Notes under the pieces: generated by a model
Database searches by the model: none
What the model was told of the DNA's origin: nothing
Seen by the model: only the letters and a program-made list of their open reading frames with translations
Made by a program: the position numbers and the translations under genes
Assembly: GCA_021741155.1 (NCBI GenBank)
Contig: JAIOYP010000023.1
Coordinates: 1-58,074 of the forward strand
Reading direction: 5' to 3'
Origin: Flavobacteriales bacterium
GTDB lineage: Bacteria; Bacteroidota; Bacteroidia; UBA10329
Length of the DNA stretch: 58,074 nt
Part shown: positions 25,794-35,282 of the stretch, in pieces
Numbering within the stretch: the first letter of the stretch is position 1
How the letters are laid out: each line of letters begins with the position of its first letter

Positions 25794-26375
25794 ATGAACT
25801 TCCTCGGCCACATTTTCCTTTCTCCTAACGATGATGAAATCCTCTTAGGGAATTTCGTTGCTGATTCTGTAAAAGGAAATCCTGAGAAATTCTATTCAGG
25901 AAAGATTGTTGATGGCATTCGTTTTCATCGGGCAATTGATGAATTCACCGACAATCACCAGTTGGTGAAGCAAGGAGTTGAGCGTTTTCGCAAAACACAA
26001 GGTCGATATGCTCCAGTTGTAATTGATGTAATCTATGATCACATACTCGCAAGCAATTGGAACGAATTCCATCCAGAAGAGTTGAATGTGTTGATACAAT
26101 ACGTTTATCAACGATTGGAAGCTCAAAACGCGCATTTTCCAGCTCAGGTCAAACATTATTTCCCTTACATGAAGGCCCAGAATTGGCTTTTTAATTACCA
26201 ATTTGAATGGGGAATTCTGAAAGCGCTCGAAGGGTTAGATAGGCGTTCAACCAACCAAACGAAGATGCATTTGGCCTTGGATGTTTACAAAGAATCGGAA
26301 GCTGAGTTCTTGGCCGAATTCCGTGAGTTTATTTCAGATGCACAGAAAATGTCGAGCGACTATTTCTCTGGCTGA
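25794..26375 (+). CDS. acpH: Acyl-carrier-protein phosphodiesterase-like (AcpH family)
   Basis: 193 aa, starting M-N-F-L-G-H. Conserved AcpH/DUF479 residues are seen in G-N-F-V-A-D-S-V-K-G, F-H-R-A-I-D-E-F-T-D and I-Y-D-H-I-L-A-S-N-W, the HD-like metal site that removes 4'-phosphopantetheine from holo-ACP. Its 3' end overlaps the convergent SpoIID-like gene by 16 bp. Confidence 0.85.
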   Translation: MNFLGHIFLSPNDDEILLGNFVADSVKGNPEKFYSGKIVDGIRFHRAIDEFTDNHQLVKQGVERFRKTQGRYAPVVIDVIYDHILASNWNEFHPEELNVLIQYVYQRLEAQNAHFPAQVKHYFPYMKAQNWLFNYQFEWGILKALEGLDRRSTNQTKMHLALDVYKESEAEFLAEFREFISDAQKMSSDYFSG

Positions 26376-27499
26376 AGTGAGGTGGTCGGAATCAGACTTA
26401 CTCCTTTATAGTAATAGCCTAAAATCTGGCTATAAGTGTATCCAGTCTCTGCCATTTTCATGGCGCCTTGCTGGCATAGCCCCACGCCATGACCATAACC
26501 ACGACCCGAAAATTCCACATTTCCGTCCTTCACTTGCAGATCGAAGTAAGTAGAGCGCAGCTGTAGCATTCGCCTCATTTGTACTATTTCAACCGAATCA
26601 GTATTCAGCGTAAAATACTTTTTGCGATCTGGTTGGTTGAAGTTCCAATCTCCAACTTCAGCTGAATTAGAGCCAAATCCAAGCTGCGTAATGAATTCAT
26701 TTATTGGCATTGATTTGTCCCAAACTGCGCTTCGACTGTGGATGCAGAACGTGTCTTCAACCGAAGTCAGATACGAACGCGCTTCCTTCCAAACATCTTC
26801 CGAATTGGCAGTTTGACCACCGCAATTAGCATGAAATGCACTCAGAATAAGGTGGTTTTTTTGATCCACCATCACCAAACCGCTTGTGGCCGATGTGGCC
26901 TTCATTACTTCGTTCGTTGCTGGTTTCAATCCAGAATAAACTTGGCAATGCTCGTGGTCGCATAAATCATAACCGTCTACAATATGTCTGACCAAGTTTC
27001 TGGTAGCGTAAGTTCTGCAAATGATGCTTTGAATCTTGTAGTATTCTTCCTCTGCTCCGTAGCCAACTTCCGATTGTACCACACGCGCCACATATCTTTC
27101 AATACTCACGTGATTGACCAACTTCAAAGCACCATCCGAAGGGGAGATGGTTAGTCTATCGAAATAGGAATAATCGCGCTTATCGTCATTAAAGCGCACA
27201 TGAAAATTTGGGGAATTGCCTTCTCCTACCATCTTTACTGAAGAAACCGTGTCGTTAAGACCGTAAGCCGATTTAACCAAAAGGCGCTCGCCCGTAATCG
27301 ATACGGAAATAGCATCATCAGATTTGAAAACATAAATCGTGTCCTCTTTCTCGTTCAGCAAAACGTATTTGCCATCGGTTGGCGAGAAAAGAACCGTTGA
27401 AACGCTAGTTCTCGTCATTAATCCCACAGCAATATCCTGCGCACAAACAGAAGTAATCTGAAAAACAATCATGGAAAACACCAGAAAATGGCGCCTCAC
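26360..27499 (-). CDS. SpoIID/LytB domain protein
   Basis: Exported protein of the SpoIID/LytB family, relatives of which include peptidoglycan lytic transglycosylases. Signature features: H-V-S-I-E-R-Y-V-A-R-V-V-Q-S-E-V, then C-R-T-Y-A-T-R-N, a F-H-A-N-C-G-G-Q-T segment and the C-terminal G-R-G-Y-G-H-G-V-G-L-C-Q-Q-G-A motif. A GTG at 27499 gives a compact signal peptide (V/M-R-R-H-F-L-V-F-S ... C-A-Q); the frame is open to an ATG at 27571 that would add 24 unlikely residues. It is convergent with acpH (16-bp overlap) and divergent from the giant TPR-PD40 gene. Confidence 0.82.
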   Translation of the reverse strand: MRRHFLVFSMIVFQITSVCAQDIAVGLMTRTSVSTVLFSPTDGKYVLLNEKEDTIYVFKSDDAISVSITGERLLVKSAYGLNDTVSSVKMVGEGNSPNFHVRFNDDKRDYSYFDRLTISPSDGALKLVNHVSIERYVARVVQSEVGYGAEEEYYKIQSIICRTYATRNLVRHIVDGYDLCDHEHCQVYSGLKPATNEVMKATSATSGLVMVDQKNHLILSAFHANCGGQTANSEDVWKEARSYLTSVEDTFCIHSRSAVWDKSMPINEFITQLGFGSNSAEVGDWNFNQPDRKKYFTLNTDSVEIVQMRRMLQLRSTYFDLQVKDGNVEFSGRGYGHGVGLCQQGAMKMAETGYTYSQILGYYYKGVSLIPTTSLQPEK

Positions 27500-27585
27500 C
27501 GTTTGACGAAAACAAATCACATTTTCATGTTTGTAAACAGATGTAAACTCGTCTCTCTTTCCGTTAATCATTCCTTAAAAACCGA

Positions 27586-27593
27586 TATTTTTG
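27586..27593 (+). promoter_or_regulatory. -7 box upstream of the TPR-PD40 coiled-coil gene
   Basis: TATTTTTG, a full TAnnTTTG match, 47 bp before the ATG at 27641. No -33 TTG at the right spacing. It supports the internal start over the upstream open frame from 27488. Confidence 0.45.
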
Positions 27594-27640
27594 GAAGCTT
27601 GTATGAATTGCCGAAAATAACCCGAAAAACGGGTAAATCC

Positions 27641-30600
27641 ATGGTGTTGAAAGCACGAATTCTTTTCTCAGTCTTATTATTTTTTATTGCCTTTCAGGGA
27701 GTTGCGCAAGTAAGCTTTGAAAGTCAGGAAGAACTTGAAAAAGCCGCTAACAGTTTCTTTGATGCAACTGATTACGCCAAAGCGAAGCCGCTTTTCTCGC
27801 AATTATTAAGCAAGGACGCGCTTAATCCCGATTACAATTACCGTTTTGGAGTTTGTATTCTTTTTACTGAGGCAGATCCTCTCAAGCCTCTTCCTTACAT
27901 CGAAGGTGGCGCAAGTACCAAAGGAGTTAATGTGGAAGCGCACTACTTTCTTGGAAAGGCATTTCAACTCAATTATCGGTTTGACGATGCCATCAAATCT
28001 TACGAAAAAGGAAAAAGCCAAGGATTTACGAAGAATGGTATTGATTTAGACCGCTGCATTGAAGAATGCAGAAATGGCAAGATTCTTTACAATCCAGCAA
28101 TCGATTTTCAACCAGCAATGGACAAGGATGTGATTGCCAGCGAATTCTATCGTCCTTATGATTTTAGGAAGTTAAAAGGGAAGGTGATTCCAATGCCACC
28201 TGATTTCAAAACGAAATACGATGAAAAGAATCTAACAGGAACGGTCATTTATACGCCAACCAACAGCCAAACGCTGATATATGCCAGTTATGGCGAGGAT
28301 GGTACCAATGCCAAAGATCTGTATCGAGTAAACCGTTTGCCTAATGGTGAATTGGCGCTGCCGCTACGTTTGCCAAGCACGATTAATACAAAGTATGACG
28401 AGGATTACGCCTTTTATGACGAGGAATCGCAGATGCTTTTCTTTGCTTCAAAAGGGCATAATTCCATGGGCGGATACGATGTGTTCAGTTCAAAATATAA
28501 CGCAAACAACAGTACGTGGTCAACCCCGTTGAACTTGCAGTATCCTATCAATTCGCCTTATGACGATTTTCTATATGTGAGCGATCCCGAAGGACAAGTG
28601 GCATTTTTCACTACTAATAGAACCGTGGAAGCTGGCAAATTACGTGTGATGAAAACACTTCTTCATGACCCGCAACAGGTTGAGGTCTCTGTTTTAGAAG
28701 GAACGTTTATAGATAAAACCGACTCGGTTTACAATTACGCTGCATTAACAGTGATTGACCCAATTACTAATGAAGTTATAGGAAAGTACCGCAGCCACAA
28801 GGTAACAGGGAAATACCTACTCATTCTTCCTCCGCAGAATGATTACACCATGGATGTCGGGCCTCGCGAAGCCAATGGTTTCAAGTTCGATTTGGATGTG
28901 CCAAAGCAAGAAACAGTTAGCCCGTTGCAGCAAGAGATCGTTTATGATGCTTCTGGTTCCAACGGTACAGTAACGGTTACCAACTACTTTGACGCAACTG
29001 GAAATCCAGATACATTGAAGTTTGAGGAAAACCGTTCGCTAAAGGACGTTGAGGAACGAATGGTTGCTATGCCAGATCCTAGCGAATTGCTAGCCGCCAA
29101 GTCTCAGGCAGATGCCAAAAAGAAAGAAGCAGAACAGAAGACCTTGGCAGCAGCTGCAGCCGAAAAAGCTAAACAGGACGCTGCCAAGCAAGCTGAGGAA
29201 TTGGCTTTGAAGCAGAAACAAGCTACCGAAGAAGCAGAAAAACAAGCGGAATTAGCCAAAGTTGAGCAGGCTAGATTGGACTCTCTTCGTGAAGCGGAAA
29301 AACAAGCATTGGCAGAAAAGGAAGCTTCGAACAAGGCAGAGCAAGCTGCTAAAGCAGAACTTGAGTCCGCCAAACAAGCGGAATTAGCAAAAGCCAAACA
29401 AGCCGAAGAATTGGCTTTGAAGCAGAAACAAGCTACCGAAGAAGCAGAAAAACAAGCGGAATTGGCAAAAGCTGAACAAAGCCGATTAGATGCCATTCGC
29501 GAAGCGGAAAAACAAGCATTGGCAATGGCTGAAAAGGAAGCATCTGCAAAGGCAGAACAAGCAGCTAAGGCAGAGGTTGAGTCCGCTAAAAAGGCCGAAG
29601 AATTGGCATCAAAGGAAAAGGCATCTGCTAGTGAAGCTATTAAACAAGCTCAATTGGCGAAAGCCGAACAAGTACGATTGGATTCCATTCGTGTAGCAGA
29701 ACAAAAGGCTTTGGCTCAAGCTGAAAAAGAAGCAGCAGCGAAAGCTGAACTAGAAGCGGTAAAGCAAGCGGAAGAATTGGCTTTGAAAGAAAAGCTAGCC
29801 AATGAAGAAGCAGCAAAAAAGGCAGAATTAGCGAAAGCTGAACAAGCCAAAGAGGTGGATTTTGTCGATCAAGCCAAAGAGGATTTTAAGAAGGATAGCA
29901 TCCGTCAGGTTGAGGAGTTTGAAAAGCTTCATGCATCGCATTTGGAGGCTAGAGCCAAGCGCGATTCGGTGAACAAAGCCATCGAATTGGCAAAATGGAA
30001 AGAGGTGGAAGAACAGTCCAAGCGAGACAGTATTGCCTCTGCCGAGTTAGTTGCTGAGCAAGAACGACTTGCCCAATTGGAAGGTTTAAAAGAACGTCAA
30101 GATCTGCTAACTCAGATTAAGGCTGCTGAGGTAAAAGCGAAACTTGCCATTTTGAAGACGGAAGAGGAAAAAGCGAATCTTCAACCACAATCAGAAACAC
30201 CAATTTCAGATGTAGTTGAGGCCAAACCTGAATTGCCACCAACGCCCAAAGCAGAGGTTAGTCCAGTTGTAAAGAAAGAAGTTGCTAAACCTGCCCAACT
30301 CGAAGTTGCTGAGTCTAAGAATGCTAAAGCTGAATTAGCAGCAGTTCAATCAACACCAGAAGTAAAATTGGCAGTCGATACTCCAATTCTAAAACCTGTG
30401 GCGGAATTGGCAGAAACTGAGGTTCTGACTGAATCAGAACTTTTTCTTCAGACCATTGCCAAATTAGAAGCTCAGAAAAGAGATCAAGAACAACTTGTTG
30501 TGACTGAAAATTCTGAGAAGAAAAAAGCGCAGGAGGAAAGAAAATTGGCTCAGGCTGAGGCCAGAAAGGCTGCGGATACAAGTTCAGTAAAGATGCAAGC

Positions 30601-32107
30601 TGATGGAACTGTTGATTTATCGGCCAACACTAAAACCGAGCTAGTTGTTAGCGACACTTCAGATATTGAAACGATGTCTGTTGCTCTGAAGAGCGATGCC
30701 AATCCGCAGGAATATTTGGCCGCCTTGGCGGAGATAGAAAAGAAAATTGCGAAGGAAGCTGCCGCAAACACCAATAAGTCGTACGAGTTGAAGGAGTTAC
30801 CATCTAAACCAGGTGTTAGCCCAAATGCTGATCCTGTGCTGCAAGCAAAAATTGAGTCTGACCGTCAAGCATTGGCTGAACATCAGAAAATTGCAGTAGA
30901 GAAAGAAAAAGCACTGAAAGAGCAGATGCAGCGAGATAAGGTTGTAGTCGAATCAACTGATCAAGTAGCCGAAAAAGAATTGGCGGTAATTGAGAAAGAA
31001 ATTGTTCAACAGCTTGATGAACGTCCGACTCCAATCAAGGAAGAGTTAATTGCTGAAGCGGAGAAAACAGTTGAGCCAGAGCCTAAGTCTGTGCCTGTTA
31101 AAGAAATCGAGAAATTGGTTGAGCCTACTACAAACACTGAAGTTGCAGCCCAGAAAGAATCGGCAGTAGACGATTCTAAGAAGAAGGAAGCCGACCAAGA
31201 AGTGGCCGATGCTCTTGCCGAGTTTGATAGAATTCTTGCTGGTTCAGAAAAGACCGAGGTTGTTGCAGAAAATTCTGAATCCAAACCTCAAGAAGAAAAG
31301 GCGGCAATTGCTGTTGTTGAGGCTCCGAAGCCAACTCCATCAGAACCAACTGTTGTTAAAGAGGTTGTTAAAGAAAACCCTCAACCAAAAGAGAAGAAAG
31401 AAGTAGTTGAAGTAAAAGCGGTTGGAGAGATTCTAGCATTGAAGGAGGCGGAAGTTGATGCTGAGGTTGTCGAAATTCAAGTGGAAGAAGTAAAACATGG
31501 TTTGGATAAACCTAAACAAGCTTCGACAGGAACTGTAGGAACAATCCCCTTCTTGACAGCTGCAAAAAGAAGTTACACGACCACCAAGCCATCTTTTGAA
31601 AAAATTGAGGATGTCTCGATGAGAAGAATGGTTCAGCGTATGCGAGCAGAGGACGTAGGTCGAATGGCCGTTCTCAAGAACATGAAGAACGAATGGGTTG
31701 ATGCTGGAAAAAGCGACAAAGCCTTGAAAGAGATAAAAGGTAATATCCGCAATCAAGATGTATTGGAATCGGTGGCTGCAGCTCCTTCACGTGAGGAATA
31801 CATCAGACCACCGTTTGACAAGAACAATCTTAGAAAACGTCAGGGTGTTTATTATAAACTTGAGTTTAGAATAACCACTACAGGCGTTTCGCAAACGGTG
31901 TCAGAATCCATGACTCCAGAACAAGCCATTTCCTTTGCAATGCCTGAGTTTGATTTGCAGGATGGATTTTATCAAACATTGGCCGATGCCACTTTCGACC
32001 TCAAGGAATATCAAAGACGTGGTTTTGATTCACTTCGAATTATTCCATTCCTTAATAATGAACAAGTAACGTTGTCTGACGTTTCAGAAGTTCCGTTTGT
32101 CGATTAA
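27641..32107 (+). CDS. Giant exported TPR-PD40-CRD protein with TolA-like coiled coil
   Basis: 1488 aa. Signal peptide (ends G-V-A-Q), then TPR-like helices (about 25-150), PD40/WD40-like beta-propeller motifs (about 190-335; S-M-G-G-Y-D-V-F-S-S, P-E-G-Q-V-A-F-F-T-T-N-R), a carboxypeptidase-regulatory-like domain (about 350-430), and about 850 residues of Ala/Glu/Lys/Gln-rich coiled coil. The coil includes near-identical copies of an E-E-L-A-L-K-Q-K-Q-A-T-E-E-A-E unit at 29191 and 29401, with looser copies at about 29593 and 29768. The last ~100 residues (Y-Y-K-L-E-F-R-I ... G-F-D-S-L-R-I-I-P-F) form a globular tail, possibly SPOR-like. The N-terminal plan matches the PorE-like protein at 49107, but the helix replaces OmpA. 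It may span the periplasm (inference). Confidence 0.75.
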   Translation: MVLKARILFSVLLFFIAFQGVAQVSFESQEELEKAANSFFDATDYAKAKPLFSQLLSKDALNPDYNYRFGVCILFTEADPLKPLPYIEGGASTKGVNVEAHYFLGKAFQLNYRFDDAIKSYEKGKSQGFTKNGIDLDRCIEECRNGKILYNPAIDFQPAMDKDVIASEFYRPYDFRKLKGKVIPMPPDFKTKYDEKNLTGTVIYTPTNSQTLIYASYGEDGTNAKDLYRVNRLPNGELALPLRLPSTINTKYDEDYAFYDEESQMLFFASKGHNSMGGYDVFSSKYNANNSTWSTPLNLQYPINSPYDDFLYVSDPEGQVAFFTTNRTVEAGKLRVMKTLLHDPQQVEVSVLEGTFIDKTDSVYNYAALTVIDPITNEVIGKYRSHKVTGKYLLILPPQNDYTMDVGPREANGFKFDLDVPKQETVSPLQQEIVYDASGSNGTVTVTNYFDATGNPDTLKFEENRSLKDVEERMVAMPDPSELLAAKSQADAKKKEAEQKTLAAAAAEKAKQDAAKQAEELALKQKQATEEAEKQAELAKVEQARLDSLREAEKQALAEKEASNKAEQAAKAELESAKQAELAKAKQAEELALKQKQATEEAEKQAELAKAEQSRLDAIREAEKQALAMAEKEASAKAEQAAKAEVESAKKAEELASKEKASASEAIKQAQLAKAEQVRLDSIRVAEQKALAQAEKEAAAKAELEAVKQAEELALKEKLANEEAAKKAELAKAEQAKEVDFVDQAKEDFKKDSIRQVEEFEKLHASHLEARAKRDSVNKAIELAKWKEVEEQSKRDSIASAELVAEQERLAQLEGLKERQDLLTQIKAAEVKAKLAILKTEEEKANLQPQSETPISDVVEAKPELPPTPKAEVSPVVKKEVAKPAQLEVAESKNAKAELAAVQSTPEVKLAVDTPILKPVAELAETEVLTESELFLQTIAKLEAQKRDQEQLVVTENSEKKKAQEERKLAQAEARKAADTSSVKMQADGTVDLSANTKTELVVSDTSDIETMSVALKSDANPQEYLAALAEIEKKIAKEAAANTNKSYELKELPSKPGVSPNADPVLQAKIESDRQALAEHQKIAVEKEKALKEQMQRDKVVVESTDQVAEKELAVIEKEIVQQLDERPTPIKEELIAEAEKTVEPEPKSVPVKEIEKLVEPTTNTEVAAQKESAVDDSKKKEADQEVADALAEFDRILAGSEKTEVVAENSESKPQEEKAAIAVVEAPKPTPSEPTVVKEVVKENPQPKEKKEVVEVKAVGEILALKEAEVDAEVVEIQVEEVKHGLDKPKQASTGTVGTIPFLTAAKRSYTTTKPSFEKIEDVSMRRMVQRMRAEDVGRMAVLKNMKNEWVDAGKSDKALKEIKGNIRNQDVLESVAAAPSREEYIRPPFDKNNLRKRQGVYYKLEFRITTTGVSQTVSESMTPEQAISFAMPEFDLQDGFYQTLADATFDLKEYQRRGFDSLRIIPFLNNEQVTLSDVSEVPFVD
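29191..29830 (+). repeat. Coding repeat in the coiled coil
   Basis: A roughly 70-bp block encoding A/E-E-E-L-A-L-K-Q-K-Q-A-T-E-E-A-E-K-Q-A-E is almost identical at 29191 and 29401 (210 bp apart, 70 codons), with more diverged copies starting near 29593 and 29768. Such repeats can change copy number by recombination without shifting frame. Confidence 0.75.
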
Positions 32108-32161
32108 AATTCTTGTTTCGTACCTGAAAAGTATATCTTCAACCACAGTTTAAGACAAAAA

Positions 32162-32476
32162 ATGAGATTCGACCCACTTGCAAACCTAGACCTAGATGTT
32201 GAGTTCCAACAGGAACTTGATGAGTTGGTGCAATCACCAAAAGCATTGGTCATTCATAATGACGATTACAATTCGTTCGATTTTGTAATTGAAACGCTAA
32301 TCGAATACTGCGGTCACGAGCCGTTGCAGGCAGAGCAATGCACCTTCATTATTCATTACAGTGGAAAATGTGCTGTAAAGACGGATGTGTTCAGCAAATT
32401 GCAACCAGTTTGGGCACGCATACTCAACCTCGGACTTACCGCAACCATAGAAGACATTCCTAAGATTACCAAATGA
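32162..32476 (+). CDS. clpS: ATP-dependent Clp protease adaptor ClpS
   Basis: 104-aa N-degron adaptor for ClpAP. It has the V-I-H-N-D-D-Y-N-S-F-D-F-V-I binding-pocket segment and the H-Y-S-G-K-C-A-V motif. The TGA of clpS overlaps the ATG of nfeD by four bases, suggesting coupled translation. Confidence 0.9.
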   Translation: MRFDPLANLDLDVEFQQELDELVQSPKALVIHNDDYNSFDFVIETLIEYCGHEPLQAEQCTFIIHYSGKCAVKTDVFSKLQPVWARILNLGLTATIEDIPKITK

Positions 32477-32937
32477 TAACAGGAGTAGTCATTGCGCTTC
32501 TTCTGCTTGGTATTCTGCTTCTGCTTCTCGAAATTCTATTTGTTCCTGGAACAACTATCGTAGGCGTTGGAGGAGTTATTCTACTAGCCATCGGAATCTA
32601 TTTGGCCTATGACCAGCTAGGTTCAACTGCTGGGCATATGTCATTGGCTTCTAGTATTGCCGTTATTTTTCTTTCGCTAATTGTTCTGTTGAAAGGAAAG
32701 ACTTGGCAGCGAATGGCACTTGATACCACTGTTGACGGGAAAGGCGTTGAGCAAGTAGAAAACTTGGTTGCAGTTGGTGATAGAGGGAAAACTATTAGTA
32801 GATTGAACCCAATTGGCAAAGCCCTGTTTGGTGAGAAGATAATTGAAGTCTCGACCACTGGCGGTTTTGTTGGCGAAGATGAAACCATCGAAGTTGTGAA
32901 GGTGGAGCAGAATAAAATCAAAGTAAAAACCGTTTAA
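32473..32937 (+). CDS. NfeD-like membrane protein
   Basis: 154 aa with three or four transmembrane helices in the first ~75 residues and a C-terminal OB-fold-like soluble domain (about 85-154; [17 protein letters not shown]). This is the short NfeD form that partners flotillin-like FloA, whose gene follows by 11 bp. Confidence 0.87.
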   Translation: MITGVVIALLLLGILLLLLEILFVPGTTIVGVGGVILLAIGIYLAYDQLGSTAGHMSLASSIAVIFLSLIVLLKGKTWQRMALDTTVDGKGVEQVENLVAVGDRGKTISRLNPIGKALFGEKIIEVSTTGGFVGEDETIEVVKVEQNKIKVKTV

Positions 32938-32948
32938 ATAAGACCATT

Positions 32949-33935
32949 ATGGCATTACCCATTTTAATTGCATTAGTTGTTTTCTCAGTAGTCATCCTTT
33001 GGTTGTTCTTCTATTATGTGCCGCTCGGATTGTGGATTACGGCCATTTTCTCTAACGTGCCTATTAGCATAACTGCTCTCATTGGCATGCGCCTGCGTAA
33101 GGTGCCGCCAACGATAATTGTCAACGCCATGATTAGCGCCACCAAGGCTGGACTAACGGTAAACCGTGATGCGCTTGAAGCTCATTACTTGGCAGGAGGA
33201 AGCGTGCAGAACGTAACGTTCGCGCTCATTTCTGCTGATAAAGCAAATATTCCATTGGATTTTAAAATGGCAACTGCCATCGACCTTGCAGGACGAGATG
33301 TATTGCAAGCGGTGCAGATGTCTGTAAACCCAAAAGTGATTGATACACCGCCTGTAACGGCAGTGGCAAAAGATGGTATTCAGCTTATTGCGAAAGCCAG
33401 AATTACAGTGCGAGCCAATATCTCTCAGTTGGTTGGTGGTGCTGGAGAAGACACCATTCTTGCGCGTGTTGGTGAAGGTGTGGTTTCGTCCATCGGTTCT
33501 GCTGCATCACATAAAGCTGTATTGGAAAATCCAGATTCCATCTCAAAGGTTGTTTTGGCAAGAGGACTGGATTCAGGTACTGCGTTCGAAATCCTTTCGA
33601 TTGACATCGCGGATGTGGACATAGGCAAGAACATTGGTGCCGAATTGCAGATGGATCAGGCAGAAGCGGATAAGAATATCGCGCAAGCAAAAGCCGAGGA
33701 AAGAAGAGCAATGGCAGTTGCCGTTGAGCAGGAAATGAAAGCCAAAGCGCAAGAAGCCCGTGCAAAGGTTATTGAGGCTGAGGTTCAGATTCCTCAAGCG
33801 ATGGCAGAAGCTTTCCGAAGTGGAAACCTTGGCATCATGGACTATTACAAGTTTGAGAACATCAAGGCGGATACAGAAATGAGAAGCTCGATTGCAAAGC
33901 CAGGTTCTAAAGGAGGCTCAACGAGCACCAAGTAA
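32949..33935 (+). CDS. floA: Flotillin-like protein FloA
   Basis: 328-aa membrane-microdomain scaffold. One N-terminal membrane segment (about 5-28) with a second hydrophobic stretch, then an SPFH-like domain including [16 protein letters not shown] and an Ala/Glu-rich helical tail ([17 protein letters not shown]). It is the last gene of clpS-nfeD-floA and is followed by a strong terminator. Confidence 0.93.
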   Translation: MALPILIALVVFSVVILWLFFYYVPLGLWITAIFSNVPISITALIGMRLRKVPPTIIVNAMISATKAGLTVNRDALEAHYLAGGSVQNVTFALISADKANIPLDFKMATAIDLAGRDVLQAVQMSVNPKVIDTPPVTAVAKDGIQLIAKARITVRANISQLVGGAGEDTILARVGEGVVSSIGSAASHKAVLENPDSISKVVLARGLDSGTAFEILSIDIADVDIGKNIGAELQMDQAEADKNIAQAKAEERRAMAVAVEQEMKAKAQEARAKVIEAEVQIPQAMAEAFRSGNLGIMDYYKFENIKADTEMRSSIAKPGSKGGSTSTK

Positions 33936-33961
33936 GTAGAAAGGCGATTGTATTAAAAAGG

Positions 33962-33993
33962 AAAGGCGAGGTGTAATTACCTCGCCTTTTTTT
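33962..33993 (+). terminator. Terminator after floA
   Basis: 11-bp stem (33962-33972 with 33979-33989), 6-nt loop and a T run. Confidence 0.87.
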
Positions 33994-34048
33994 GTGGAAT
34001 GTCTCGCGCCTGCTTCAAGTGGTGCGCCATTGGAGGCTTTCGTTGCCT

Positions 34049-34083
34049 AGACCTACTAGGTTTTTTTGAAACCTAGTAGGTCT
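34049..34083. repeat. Dispersed palindrome family 1, copy c
   Basis: AGACCTACTAGGTTT paired with AAACCTAGTAGGTCT. The variable core (ACT/AGT) is perfectly compensated relative to copies a, b and d. Confidence 0.8.
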
Positions 34084-34170
34084 TGCTTGCAGAACGTGAT
34101 GAACTTGCTGACGCACAGCTATGCCACGCACTAACGTGGTTCGCCTTAGTTTGTGTTGGTGGAGGTGTGG

Positions 34171-35079
34171 TTAGTACTTCAATATTTTCTTCGTCAATGT
34201 CGTGTCATCAAGCAAAACCGTAACGACATAAACCCCATCTTTCAATTTGCTAATGTCCACCGATTGATTGTCAGAAAGCAACGAGCCTGAAAGGACTTCC
34301 TTTCCAAGAATGTCGCGAACGAAAAACTGTCCAGAAGTGGTCTGTTGCTGGCGAATGAAGATTTGGTCGGTTGAAGGATTTGGATAGATGTCAAAGTTTG
34401 ATGCTTCAGCGTTTTCCACGTCAAGAATGATGTTTACCGCACAAGTGTTGTAAAATTGATTGTCCCAATACAGTATTTGGCCAACGTGCGAACACACTAA
34501 GTCTAAACTTGATGGAGCTTCTGTACTGAATGCTTCTGGATGAAGTGGGAAAAGCGGCCCATGTATACTTCCAATACCTTCAATCCACCTTTCGTCCATC
34601 AGGAAGAACCCGAAAATGGGTTCGTCAAACGATAGCCTTTTGTACATCTCTCCGTTGATAGGTATGCTGTCTATGTCCACTACATAGATGTACTCTTCAT
34701 TCTGTCCCCAAAAATTATAAAGCACACTATCTCCAAGTTCTAAGTTAAAGTTGTAAAGTGTGTCTATTGCATTGGTTGGGTCTTGAAAGACAACATAGCC
34801 GTCATCCGCTTTTAACAATCCTTGAAACTCAAGGCCTGTCGTAAAAGACGTGTCAGATGAGGAGTAGGTTTTAAACCATAGTTCACCTTGGATGGTCGTG
34901 TCTCCTGCAAATCCGTAAACCGTGGTTGTCGTTTGAACGAAACTTGGGTTCTGTTGATTGCCATTTGGGTACGTGTCCGCAACAAACCATTTTGATGTCG
35001 AATTTTCAAAGTGGTTCACCGTCTGAGCGCACAGAAAAAGTGGGCAAATGATGTAAAGTAGTGTCAATGTATGTTTCAT
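34171..35079 (-). CDS. Hypothetical T9SS cargo protein
   Basis: 302 aa from the ATG at 35079 (M-K-H-T-L-T-L-L-Y; cleavage near L-C-A-Q). The central region is beta-rich with no recognised domain. The C-terminal ~80 residues from F-D-I-Y-P-N-P-S are a type A T9SS sorting domain, with G-V-Y-V-V-T-V near the end, so secretion across the outer membrane is expected. An upstream in-frame start at 35100 would put the signal peptide too far inside. Confidence 0.75.
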   Translation of the reverse strand: MKHTLTLLYIICPLFLCAQTVNHFENSTSKWFVADTYPNGNQQNPSFVQTTTTVYGFAGDTTIQGELWFKTYSSSDTSFTTGLEFQGLLKADDGYVVFQDPTNAIDTLYNFNLELGDSVLYNFWGQNEEYIYVVDIDSIPINGEMYKRLSFDEPIFGFFLMDERWIEGIGSIHGPLFPLHPEAFSTEAPSSLDLVCSHVGQILYWDNQFYNTCAVNIILDVENAEASNFDIYPNPSTDQIFIRQQQTTSGQFFVRDILGKEVLSGSLLSDNQSVDISKLKDGVYVVTVLLDDTTLTKKILKY

Positions 35080-35282
35080 GCTCCGTAGTATTAACCACAA
35101 CTATGGGATACCGATACTACTATCTATATCCACCTTTGCCGTCTATTTCCTCAATTCCCTGCAAGGTACCCAATTGCAGCAAGCAACAATCCCCTGCCGC
35201 TACATGTAATTTGGCAAAAGCACTCAACTAAAGTGGTCGGCTTCTCTTTTATATGCGGTGCCACGCTTTGCGGCACATTGGG

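Noticed and set aside
29104..29496. 130-aa minus-strand Ser/Cys/Ala-rich ORF
   Set aside because: Antisense shadow created by the Ala/Glu/Lys codon bias of the coiled-coil repeats.
33936..34170. tRNA or other RNA gene in the gap after floA
   Set aside because: Only the terminator, a family 1 palindrome and minor inverted repeats are seen; no T-loop or acceptor stem.
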